From positions 9,266,707-9,330,706 of the forward strand of contig OZ007569.1 in the NCBI GenBank assembly GCA_963931925.1: 64,000 bases of DNA. The letters run 5' to 3'. Every line of letters starts with the position of its first letter. Position 1 is the first letter of the stretch. The notes beneath the pieces were generated by a model, which saw nothing but the letters and a program-made list of their open reading frames with translations, did not search any database and was not told the origin of the DNA. The translations under genes and the position numbers were made by a program. This document shows positions 1-9,468 of this stretch, piece after piece. Source of the stretch: Onchidella celtica. Taxonomy: Eukaryota > Mollusca > Gastropoda > Systellommatophora > Onchidiidae.

Positions 1-779
1 AAGAGACCCTGCTTTTACTCAGGTTCCCTGATGGAATGCTAATAAGTAAACTCGCATGCCGAGTCGGTAAGGGGGGGGGGGGGGAGGGCTTTGTGACTCT
101 TGCCTTGCACATGGATGCTCCTGTAGTTACGTCCTTGTGTCACCATCGGAATAATCAGATTCGGTAATCCTGCTGAATGTTACTTTCCCTGTACAGATGT
201 AGATCTACATTGTGGAGCTTGTACATTTGGTTTCAGTAGTTCTATTGCTTTAGATTTACAGTTACATCAAAGAAATATCACTCTATAATGGGAAAACCTT
301 GAGCTAAGCTTGGTCCTTATTGACTTGTTCAAACATACTTGCAGTGATATGAAAGATCCCAATCTCTCTTGCTCTTAGTTTTAGATTTTTGCATTAAATG
401 TTTGACAAGAATAAAACAAGCAAAACACTGAACTGGCTCGAACGGTCACAGTGTCTGAAACCGAGTCTTCAAGCAATCCAGTTTATGTGGGTTTTGAATT
501 TTTGATCCATTAGCAAGGTTTGTTACAGAATAAAATATCTCTCCTCGGCTCTTTCTCTCGGTCTCATGACAGTTTTTTTTATTTTTTATAATAGAATCAG
601 AATTTGGAGGGGGTGGGGGAGAAGCGTGACTTTCTTGACCTCAAGTGGTGTTGATTCAGCAATTCTGTCTTTAAAATATATAGTTTATGAACATTCTTTT
701 CGGTGAAATTAGCTCATTCTAGAACTACTAGAAGAAGTATATATATACAAATCTTATTTATGTTGTGATTTACTTTCAG

Positions 780-824
780 TTTCCAGCATAAGGACAGAGG
801 GATATAAAGTCAGAACACGTACTT
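780..824 (+). other. Candidate small non-coding exon
   Basis: A pyrimidine-rich tract ends in CTTTCAG at 779, and a strong donor-like GTAAGT starts at 825, leaving a 45-base segment with exon-like borders on the + strand. It lies about 1.8 kb upstream of the first zinc-finger gene. If transcribed, it could be an upstream 5' UTR exon for that gene or for the array. This rests only on splice-site resemblance, and such pairs also occur by chance. Confidence 0.25.
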
Positions 825-987
825 GTAAGTTTTCTTCATTCTCTTTTATTTTTTACTTAAGAAATCCAACAAGTAACTTGTTAACTATGCCAGTGAAGTC
901 ATTATGATTCATTATTATGGAACTGAGAATTATGGATGCATTCATATTGTGACAGTATTGTCACTTTTTGAGTTTTTCATTTTGATT

Positions 988-1024
988 ACCAGCTGAATTT
1001 CCCAGCCCTGCCTGGGAGAAATAC
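988..1024. repeat. Dispersed repeat copy A
   Basis: The segment reads ACCAGCTGAATTTCCCAG followed by CCCTGCCTGGGAG. A close relative occurs at 25215-25248. The shared AGCTGA(A/G)TTCCC(A/G)GCCCTGCC core looks like the edge of a dispersed element, possibly a LINE. The family is not identified. Confidence 0.45.
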
Positions 1025-2540
1025 CATTATTACTTGTAATGATCTAGATTTAAATATCTTTATTACTTATAATGATCTAGATCTAGGACACAAAGTAAAG
1101 TTCCCTCCACAGGCAAAGAAATACAATGATAGAATCAGTATCGACTCGGATTCTGTGCCAACTCTGGAGTTTGTTTACCATTTTTCACTGAAGTTTACAG
1201 GCGATCCATGTTTTTGTTCATCCACAATTTGCTTCCTTCAGCATATGTACGATGAGGGTATTAAAAATAGATCATAATAGCATGTCCTTGTTCAAAAGCA
1301 TGGAGTCGGCAGTGTTTGTTGCGAATTTTACTTGTGAATTATAATGCAAAATGAACAAATTACCCAAAGTTTGCAGCATTTTATATTATCCCCTTACATC
1401 ACAATGACTCGAGCTATGGGCGATGAGAATGCCTCCAGAGCTTCAAAGCCCTCCCAAAAACAGCCTTTGAGGGCAGAACTTTCATCCTTAGCTCCATTAT
1501 AGTATGATAATTATACAAGATGTGTGAAATAATTTTAAGGGAGCAGGTGTCTAGTTTAGAATACGGGGGAAGGGTTGATTTCTGATTTTAAATTATTATC
1601 ATACTACTATTTACTAAATATAGTAAAACACTAATGATCTGTGCAATTAAATGGGTTTGAAACACCTGCAATAAAGTTCAGCTGGTTCAGTGGGAGGGTA
1701 CTATATCAGGAAACTCCTGAGTTGAGCACAATTTTCCAAGAAATAAAATTTTCTATATTTTGTAAATATAACCTGCATCAGAAATGGAGATTGAATTAAA
1801 TGATTAATAAATGGGAAGGTCAATGACTAAAATTATGCCCCCAAAAAGACCAGCCGTAACCATTTTGTGCCCTTTTTATATAATGGCCACAAGAGTGTCT
1901 GATTTGAACCAGGAAGCAGCAAGTTCAGTGAATGCAAGGCTTGGGTATATAATAGTCATCATTACTAAAGTGACATCTGTACAGGGAGTCTTTGGACTGA
2001 CTACCTGGAGCTCTGGCTGATTACCTAGCATTAAGTGTGTGGGAGTTAGATCAAGACATGATTATCATCAAATTCACCATTGCAGTTCATCTAATGCATC
2101 ATGTACAATTGGCTCTTTGGCGCAAGATTGAGAGGAGATGAAATTAATAAATTGGGAGTCTTCAGAGTGAAAGAAGGCCCTCATCTTATATTCTGACATC
2201 ATGTGATGGGGCACAATATTACAGTACATGTAGTAGGGCATTTGTACAGGATGAACATTGTGAGCATGGAAAGTGTTGTAATCTTGAGCATCTTTTCAGT
2301 GAGATACATCTTATTGCAGGTATTCACCAGGACAGATCAAGAAATGAATGATATGAGATTCATCTGGAGCAGAAAACTTTTGAAGGATCATTGACGGGGG
2401 ATCTCTTGGAAATGATGTAAATGCCTTTTTAAAAAAAATATATGGTTTAATTTTCGTTTGCAGTTGATATATAAAATCAGCTAATGAGGAGTTTGTGGAT
2501 ATTAAAGAATTATTGCAGTCTGAAACTAAAAGTATTACAT

Positions 2541-2556
2541 TATTTATTCGTTTCAG
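2541..2556 (+). other. Possible 3' splice acceptor upstream of ZF1
   Basis: A T-rich run ending in CGTTTCAG lies 74 bp before the ATG of the first zinc-finger gene. A second candidate, TTTTCGTTTGCAG, ends at 2463. Neither matches the conserved TATATTTTCAG acceptor of the paralogues well, so which one is used is unclear. Confidence 0.35.
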
Positions 2557-2629
2557 AAAATATGACAAGTTTTCGATAGCAAATTCTTACTGGTACTTCT
2601 TTGTTGCTTTTACTTTACTTTTTGTTGTC

Positions 2630-4381
2630 ATGGCTGGCAGTTTCGTGTATGATGATGGTCACTGCTATGAGTTTGCCAATACTAGTGGTATTATTTATGT
2701 TGTTGTTGATGATCATGAAGACTTCTCTTGGAATTTTCAACACAAAGTTAGAATTAGAGTTGTGTTGGACAAGACACATCAAAACAGTCAAGGTTGCAAT
2801 CACCAGAGTAACTCATCAGTCCTTTTTGAAGATCTGGAGGTAAACAATTGTGATGGTGAAATAACAGGTAACAACAAAGTTGAAACCCCACAAACTTCAG
2901 CGTACGGGTTGGAAGTTGAAAATAAATTTGAACCTCGGTCCTCCCCCTCCAGAGGTGCCCTTCACGTGGACTGTGATAATGATGATTTCAGTGACTTTAA
3001 TAACAGAAAAGATCATAGAGGAGCTGAAGGCATTGATTTGCCTTTAACTTGTACGACCAGGGGAAAGAAGGAAACTGGCAAGAAAAAACTGACGGACATG
3101 AATGTATCGAAGACAGACAAATCTCAATGGAGAAATTACACGGAGCTAGGGTGGGAAGATTCTGGATTGAAAAGAAAAACAATAATGAGCACGTCATTAG
3201 AAAGAAAGAAAAGCTGCCGCAAGAGGAAATTAAAGTTGCATAAAGCAAGCAATTTTTACCCTGAAAAGAAGAAAGTTGCACAGGAAATGTTAGGTGCTGA
3301 AGTGGATGCATGTAAGAAAGTTAGTTGTAAATATTGCGGAAAGGCCTTTGTGAGTGAGCAAGAGCTAAAAGATCACAGGTCCTATGTTGTTGGTGATGAT
3401 GAACCATACGAATGTGACATATGTCATTCCAAACACAAGTACAAAGCTTTTCTATTGGTTCATCAGTATCATGATCATCCAGCAAACCTTGAAGATGGTC
3501 CTAAGGCAGAGACTGCTGGTGTAGGGAACAGTCCTTACTCTTGTTTTATTTGTAAAAAATCCTTTGTGCTTCAAAGAGGATTGAAGCACCATATGCGAGC
3601 ACATACAGATGAACATTCCTACATGTGTTGCGTGTGTGGAAAAAAAACAAACTGGTTGAAAGACTTGTTAAGACATTGTGAAGTTGATCATTTAGGACAC
3701 AGGTTAAAAGTGTCACAATTTCATTGCAATCCTTGTAATAAAACATTTCACTCTAGAGGAGAATTAATCAGTCACCAGAAGACACACAAAATAAGTTGCA
3801 ATTTTTGTGGAGAAGTTTTCCCACATCTTTTGAAAAGGGTTGCACACCTCGCAAGTAGTCACTATGATGTTGCGCCTCAATGCCCAATATGTCAGCAGTT
3901 CTGTAACTCTGATGTTGATCTCCAGAAGCACTTACGCTATCATCGTTTTCACAGCAAGAAACAGTGTTCTTTGTGTGGTGCATTTGTTGTTCGCTTGGAT
4001 TTACATATGACAAAACATGGACAGCCAAAAACCATGGCATGCGATCAATGTCCTAAAGTTTTTTTAACCAAGGCTCAGTTGAAAAATCATTCAAGAATAC
4101 ACACAGGTGAAAAACCTCACAGGTGCGACATTTGTTTTCAAGACTTCAGGCACAGATCAACACTCATCAAGCATATCCGAATCCACACTCGGGAGAAACC
4201 ATTCAGATGTGAGGTTTGCGGGAAACAGTGCAGCCAAAGCTACAATTTGAAGGTTCACATGCGCATTCACTCTAATGCCAAAGCATTCACTTGTCAGCAT
4301 TGCGGGCAAGGCTTTAATTACAACACATCACTGCAAGGGCACATCAGATCAAAACATGTTCAGGTGGGCACAGTCGCTTAG
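2630..4381 (+). CDS. C2H2 zinc-finger protein ZF1 with family N-terminal module
   Basis: This encodes a probable nuclear DNA-binding protein of 583 residues. Residues 1-50 carry the module shared by the eight genes here, with an FANTSG.IYVVVDD core. A linker with basic clusters follows. About twelve zinc-finger motifs run from residue 233 to the end. The first is a half finger (CxxC...H, then no second His). The eighth is shortened, with nine residues between the second Cys and first His (CSLCGAFVVRLDLH). Classical TGEKP-type linkers join the late fingers. The frame stays open 45 codons upstream, but that part begins with GTG, lacks similarity to the paralogues and is hydrophobic. The ATG at 2630 aligns with the other genes, so I chose it. 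The DNA target is unknown. Repressor, activator and transposon-control roles are all possible. Confidence 0.85.
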   Translation: MAGSFVYDDGHCYEFANTSGIIYVVVDDHEDFSWNFQHKVRIRVVLDKTHQNSQGCNHQSNSSVLFEDLEVNNCDGEITGNNKVETPQTSAYGLEVENKFEPRSSPSRGALHVDCDNDDFSDFNNRKDHRGAEGIDLPLTCTTRGKKETGKKKLTDMNVSKTDKSQWRNYTELGWEDSGLKRKTIMSTSLERKKSCRKRKLKLHKASNFYPEKKKVAQEMLGAEVDACKKVSCKYCGKAFVSEQELKDHRSYVVGDDEPYECDICHSKHKYKAFLLVHQYHDHPANLEDGPKAETAGVGNSPYSCFICKKSFVLQRGLKHHMRAHTDEHSYMCCVCGKKTNWLKDLLRHCEVDHLGHRLKVSQFHCNPCNKTFHSRGELISHQKTHKISCNFCGEVFPHLLKRVAHLASSHYDVAPQCPICQQFCNSDVDLQKHLRYHRFHSKKQCSLCGAFVVRLDLHMTKHGQPKTMACDQCPKVFLTKAQLKNHSRIHTGEKPHRCDICFQDFRHRSTLIKHIRIHTREKPFRCEVCGKQCSQSYNLKVHMRIHSNAKAFTCQHCGQGFNYNTSLQGHIRSKHVQVGTVA

Positions 4382-6310
4382 GGAAGAAAGTTTGAGTGCT
4401 TATGACTTCAGGTGATGTGGTTGTGGGGGAGTGGAAAGTGTCAGTAATGGAATTACTCTACTGGGGCTGTTTCTAGGTGGATGATCGACAAATCAGGATT
4501 ATTAATTACATTTGTAAATTTCCTTATTTTTCTTTTAAATTTCTTTTACCACTAATGTCCCTTTTCAATAGTTTGTTTGAATTGGGGTTTGATGCAGGAA
4601 CTTTTTTACCATGATGTCATTATGTAGCAATGCCTAGAGTAATCGTCATCAGAAGAGCATCATAAACTGTTTCAGCACATGGCAGGTTGTGTAATCAATA
4701 GTATATAGTGTTAAGCTTATAGCAAGTGTCATCCACAAATTCTGTTACTCATTAGAAGTGAGATCAAATTTGGCACCTATCATGAAGCAAAATTCATGTT
4801 GATTTCATTGACTAAACTTCTATCATAAGTTGACCTGAAAGTAAGCTGTTGAAGTAAGTCTTGTTTGGAAAATCAAAGCATTTTGTAAGAGATTCAAATG
4901 CCTTTCGCCAGTTCCTTGAAAAAAATTTAAAAGTTAATGATTGATATTTTAACTAACTGTAATAAATAATATTGTCAGCATCCTGTTTATTGCAGCAAAT
5001 TTTGTCAGTTTTTTTTTGTTTTAATGTGCTTGGTATCAGACTTCTGATGCTTTATTTGTCACCTCGGATAAGAGTTTTCTGTTCTAATTTATATACTTCT
5101 GTTGAATAATGAGATTAAATATAATGTAAATGGAAAAAAATAATTGTTCCCAGTCAGCGAAATATTGAATTTTCTCATATGAATTAAAATGAAGGATGTG
5201 AGAACACATGCTTTGTATGTGATAATACAAGAGTTTGTTTGCAGAAGGTCAGTGTTTTACTTGCCATCATTCATACTTTGCCTAGATTGTATATTTTTTA
5301 CTGTTTTGTGCATTTTGTGAGTTTTCGGAAGACAGGATAACTTTGTCACAGTGCACAGACTGGTTGAGGTGAAATATTAAAATTAAAAAGAGAAAGAAAA
5401 AAAAGCACCTCTCTGTGTTTATCGTATCTTCTTCGTTACAGACGGTTTGTTTGTAAAAAGAAATTTTCAGATTTAGTTCATGACATTTCATGTTTCAGTA
5501 AAATTTCTATGATCTGTAGGGAAATACAAAATGTATGAGTTTAGAGAATTGAACAAGTGATTTTAAGACAAAAAAAGAAGAACCGCCCATGGATAATGAT
5601 CAAAACTGGCTACCTCTATGACTGGAATTGATGTAAACAATGATGTTGTATTCATTTGAAACAAATAATGCCTTACCTTTACCAAGACAAATCTCAGGAT
5701 TTAGGATGTATGGCAAAAGGAGCTGTATCAGTTTTGCTCATTTTATCAAAACTTAGCAAACAAAATAATCCCTTAAATTATTTTGATGAAATGGTAAGTA
5801 GGAGAAGAGATGCAAAAGAATACTTTTCTGATTGCTGAAATATTATTTTAGTGAATTTTGACACATTATAAAAGAAGTCCGAAAGTTAAGGTTATTCAGT
5901 CCTGCAGACAGCAAAAAATGGGTGGAGAGTGGGTGGCCTTATCATGTACTGGGTTTGAAAATGTGACCCGTGGAAAGCAATCAGATAAATTTGCCAAATT
6001 TGTATTTGATAAAAGAAGATGAAGTCATAATTTTAAACTGCGGTGAGTTAATGATAATGAATTTAAGTAATCCACAAGAGTAGATACAATGTATCATAAA
6101 GTAGCAGAGTAGCTTGGTTGTTGCTTACTCATGAGATGACAGTCAAGCTTTATTAGGTACTTTAATGTGAAAAGTTGTATCAAATTCACTTAAGACATCA
6201 ATACTCACTGAATCTAACACCTTTGGTGTCTGCTGGACTGCGCTATATTTAATTTTTTTACTTCTGTCAATTTCTCTATGGTGTGTGTGTCTGCCGCACA
6301 TCAATGAGTG
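4382..6310. other. Intergenic region ZF1-ZF2
   Basis: This is AT-rich sequence with no recognised gene. It begins with the presumed 3' UTR of ZF1. It is about four times longer than the gaps between the next genes, so ZF2 could have its own promoter here, but no clear core-promoter element stands out. Confidence 0.5.
4961..4966 (+). terminator. Poly(A) signal, ZF1
   Basis: An AATAAA hexamer lies 580 bp downstream of the ZF1 stop codon, in AT-rich sequence. It is the first good candidate for 3' end formation of that gene. Confidence 0.4.
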
Positions 6311-6328
6311 CTACTATTATATTTTCAG
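6311..6328 (+). other. Conserved 3' splice acceptor upstream of ZF2
   Basis: The run CTACTATTATATTTTCAG lies 372 bp before the ZF2 ATG. TATATTTTCAG is shared with the acceptors before ZF3, ZF4 and ZF5. The downstream bases (ATATCTCC, then AGGCAAGCAAGGAAGG) are a diverged version of the sequence after those acceptors. It probably begins a 5' UTR exon contiguous with the coding region. Confidence 0.6.
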
Positions 6329-6699
6329 ATATCTCCACTGCTGAGGCAAGCAAGGAAGGCTTTATTCAAACCTGCTCGCCATTTGTTTACATCAATTTCC
6401 AGCGGTCAGCTCTAGATGATAATTTTACTCTATTTCATTTTTGCTTGTACTTGTCTTAATTAGAAATCACAAAAAGTACAAATGAGAAAGAATGCCAATA
6501 CTGAATGTTGTAATTCTGGCTTTAATTATCAGCACTGTATGTCATTGTAGTTTTCTTAGAAACCTTTAATCGGTAACCAAGGCATGTATGTCATGTATTT
6601 TACCCAATTACATAGTACAGAGAGCGGTGTATGTAAAATTTCAACTGTATTGAATTAAGGAAGGCAGATGTCTTGAATGTTTGGTACTAGATAGGAAGC

Positions 6700-8757
6700 A
6701 TGTCAAACATAACAAAAAGTGATGGCCATGTGTATGAGACTGCTTCTGCCTCTGGAACCTTGTATGTGACACTGGATCAGCAGCAAGTTTATTGCCGTAG
6801 ATTTGAACAGCACATAAAAATTACTGTATTGTATGACAAAGGCACACCTTACGGCACCAGTGGGAATGAGCTACAGATATCTGATCTCTCCAGCAAAGAT
6901 GTTCTGCATCACTATACAACATATCCCTCGTCAGGGGTCGCTTGTGAACCTCAGATGACACCTACACCAGTAGATTTTAATAACAGTATTAGTAAATTAG
7001 AAGGTGATTATGCAGAGTCCATTCCATTTCTTCAGCCTGATCAGTTTGCTAAACATGACTTGAAATGTGGAAATATAACTACCTTGCCAACTGTTATTGA
7101 ATCTCAAACAGAAGATGGATTGCGAAGTTCTGTGGCAAGTCCAATCCTAGAGAAATCTCAAAATGAGATTTCAGCTGGAGACTCAACAAATGATGATGTG
7201 AACGAAGAGGATGCACAGGATATTACATTGGATGGAAATAAATTCATTACAAAGACAGAAAATGTCTCAAATGATGATTTAGAGGATGTCATTGATGATT
7301 ACAAAAGTAGAAAGAGAAAACGTCTTGCAATTTCAAAGAAAAAAGTGAAAACAGACGGAAAGACAAACAAAAGTACTGTGAAAAAAGTTTCTCGTGTGAC
7401 AAGGTCTTCAAAATCCAAGAAAAGTGATCTCACGCTCAAGATTACATTCCCACCTGCCAGTAAATATGGTGATGAACACCAGAGTGTCAGTGAGAGTGAG
7501 CAAGGGGAACAAACTGCTTGTATTGACAACAAAATTGGTGTTTCAGAACTTGTGAGAAAGCAGAAAGAATTTAAAGTCAGAAAGTTGGACCAGGAGAAAG
7601 AGGTCAAATGCAAATACTGTTTGAAAATCTTCAAAAGCCAACAAGAATATTTTGATCACAGAAAAGGAGATAGAATATCTTACAAGTGCAAAGTTTGCAA
7701 TAAAGTTGTTCCATTCAAAGCTCATCTTATGGTCCATATGCAAAAACACAGCCAAAATGTGAAGAGTGAAAATCCACCCCAGGGTGCTGACAATAATGGG
7801 AGCTGCGAAATAGCGTCCAAAAGTGAAAATACAATGTCTGGCAGTGAACCTCAGAAACATAGCGCAGGAATTAGTTGTGAAATATGTGGTTTGAAAGTAT
7901 CCAACATTCCTATTTTGAAATCACACACAATGATCCATACTGGGGAATATGCATATCAGTGTTGTGTTTGTGGTGAGAGGACCCACTCTATTGCCAAACA
8001 CAGTAACCACTTGGCAACACATCAAAAAGCAGGAAAAGTGCAGTGTAAAATCTGCAACATTAGCTTTGAATCAAGATCAGCTCTTTCCAAACATCAACTT
8101 ACTCATGAGTTCAAATGCAATATCTGTGATAAAACTTTTCCAAACAAAACAAGCAGGGTATTCCACTATAAGATGGACCATAAAGATGACATACTGAGGT
8201 GTCATATTTGTGGCAAGATGTTCTCATCAAATGAAGAGCTGGCTCCCCATCTGAAGTATCACCGTAACAGAGCCAAAACACAGTGTACAATATGTGGCCT
8301 GTTTGTCACAAGACTGGATAATCATATGCTATCACATAATCAGGAGCTGGAGGATGATAAATTGTTTGCCTGTGACATGTGCCCAAAGAAATTCAAACAA
8401 AAGCTCTCTTATCAGAGGCATATTAGAACTCATACAGAGGAGAAACCATATGCTTGTATGAAATGTCCCAAAAAGTTTTCCCGCAGTGGTGGACTTCGCA
8501 GACATATGATCACACATACTCAAGAAAGACCCTTTGTTTGTGAGATCTGTGGAAAGGCATGTTCTCAGATGGGTAACCTCCGCATTCACATGCAAATACA
8601 CAAAGACAGCATTCCATTACAGTGTCAAGTGTGTGGGGAAAACTTCACCTACAAAAATGCCCTTCAGGAACACATGAGAGAAACACATTATGTCGACATT
8701 AATATGGATCCTTCTAAATACTTGCCAGCTGTCCCGCAACTTTATTATTTTCCTTGA
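6700..8757 (+). CDS. C2H2 zinc-finger protein ZF2 with family N-terminal module
   Basis: A 685-residue probable DNA-binding nuclear protein. Residues 1-50 form the family module (VYETASASGTLYVTLD, then a conserved F and IKI.V strand). Residues 50-300 are an acidic, Ser-rich linker ending in a strongly basic stretch (SRKRKRL, SKKKVK) likely to act as a nuclear localisation signal. Twelve zinc-finger motifs span residues 303-665: a half finger first, the shortened finger CTICGLFVTRLDNH eighth, and HTEEKPY and HTQERPF linkers between later fingers. The ATG at 6700 directly precedes the module and aligns with the paralogues. The next gene's acceptor follows only 424 bp after the stop, so it may be co-transcribed with ZF3. 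Confidence 0.9.
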   Translation: MSNITKSDGHVYETASASGTLYVTLDQQQVYCRRFEQHIKITVLYDKGTPYGTSGNELQISDLSSKDVLHHYTTYPSSGVACEPQMTPTPVDFNNSISKLEGDYAESIPFLQPDQFAKHDLKCGNITTLPTVIESQTEDGLRSSVASPILEKSQNEISAGDSTNDDVNEEDAQDITLDGNKFITKTENVSNDDLEDVIDDYKSRKRKRLAISKKKVKTDGKTNKSTVKKVSRVTRSSKSKKSDLTLKITFPPASKYGDEHQSVSESEQGEQTACIDNKIGVSELVRKQKEFKVRKLDQEKEVKCKYCLKIFKSQQEYFDHRKGDRISYKCKVCNKVVPFKAHLMVHMQKHSQNVKSENPPQGADNNGSCEIASKSENTMSGSEPQKHSAGISCEICGLKVSNIPILKSHTMIHTGEYAYQCCVCGERTHSIAKHSNHLATHQKAGKVQCKICNISFESRSALSKHQLTHEFKCNICDKTFPNKTSRVFHYKMDHKDDILRCHICGKMFSSNEELAPHLKYHRNRAKTQCTICGLFVTRLDNHMLSHNQELEDDKLFACDMCPKKFKQKLSYQRHIRTHTEEKPYACMKCPKKFSRSGGLRRHMITHTQERPFVCEICGKACSQMGNLRIHMQIHKDSIPLQCQVCGENFTYKNALQEHMRETHYVDINMDPSKYLPAVPQLYYFP

Positions 8758-9030
8758 AGTAAAAGAAACGCATCATTGCTAACATTGACTACACCATTTT
8801 AATATCAACCACATAACGGTGTACCAATCTTGAAAAGCGGTCTTTGCAAATTTCTGGTTTGGAGATAAGCTCAATGTTAATATTATTTTGCAGTGTCTGA
8901 TTTGTAGTTTGAGCAGTGTGCTAAAATTGTGATTCTGCTGCCAACTGTGTGAGAGAAGCCAGTGATAGTAAACCAAATGTAGCTAAATCATCCAGACTGA
9001 ACCCCCTGCATTGAATCTCTAGACCCCACC

Positions 9031-9036
9031 AATAAA
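9031..9036 (+). terminator. Poly(A) signal, ZF2
   Basis: AATAAA lies 274 bp after the ZF2 stop and about 145 bp before the conserved splice acceptor of ZF3. That arrangement, poly(A) signal then acceptor at short range, resembles intercistronic junctions of trans-spliced operons. Confidence 0.5.
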
Positions 9037-9162
9037 ACACATTTACATTCTTGACAAAGGAAGTCGAGTTTAAAGAAATAATTTAAAATAATTATGTGAC
9101 TGGCCAGATGTTTAAATGTTTTGCATAACAGCCCAGGATATGCCTGAACCTTCAATAAGTGC

Positions 9163-9181
9163 TCCTGTATTATATTTTCAG
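9163..9181 (+). other. Conserved 3' splice acceptor upstream of ZF3
   Basis: TCCTGTATTATATTTTCAG lies 288 bp before the chosen ZF3 start. The following bases, ATGCCCCT and later CAAGTCTGGATGG, recur after the acceptors of ZF4 and ZF5. The exon starts with an ATG that opens a short upstream frame not conserved in protein sequence. Confidence 0.65.
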
Positions 9182-9468
9182 ATGCCCCTACCAGTGGTGG
9201 GTCAAGTCTGGATGGAAAATGTTTGTCTCCTCACCGAACCATCAGTGATTAATGTACATTTTAAGGAACATTCAGTATTTCAATACTCAGAATACATAAC
9301 CTTTGCAAGTGTGTAAAAGTTATTGCAAATAATGTGCAGATATATATTTATGAATGAAACTAATTCATAAGATTAATTTCACATTTTGTGAGTACCTATG
9401 ATATAGATTTATTGTCAGATTTTTCCTGTATAGTTACACACATATATGTGTTATACAATATAATAATT

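Larger units (their letters stand above)
1..2449. other. Upstream region without a recognised gene
   Basis: No convincing protein-coding gene is visible. The stretch is AT-rich. It holds a 14-base G run at 71-84, a dispersed repeat near 990, an imperfect tandem duplication of about 34 bp around 1026-1086, and a possible small exon at 780-824. Short open frames here start with non-ATG codons or resemble nothing known. It should contain the promoter and first exon of ZF1, but I cannot place them. Confidence 0.6.

Noticed and set aside
2495..2629. N-terminal extension of ZF1
   Set aside because: It begins with GTG, has no similarity to the paralogues, and contains splice-acceptor-like sequence. 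The ATG at 2630 fits the family alignment.
5656..5838. 60-codon open frame between ZF1 and ZF2
   Set aside because: TTG start, no recognisable motif, AT-rich surroundings. Most likely chance.
9388..9468. 27-codon N-terminal extension of ZF3
   Set aside because: It starts at GTG and is not conserved. ATG at 9469 matches the family start.
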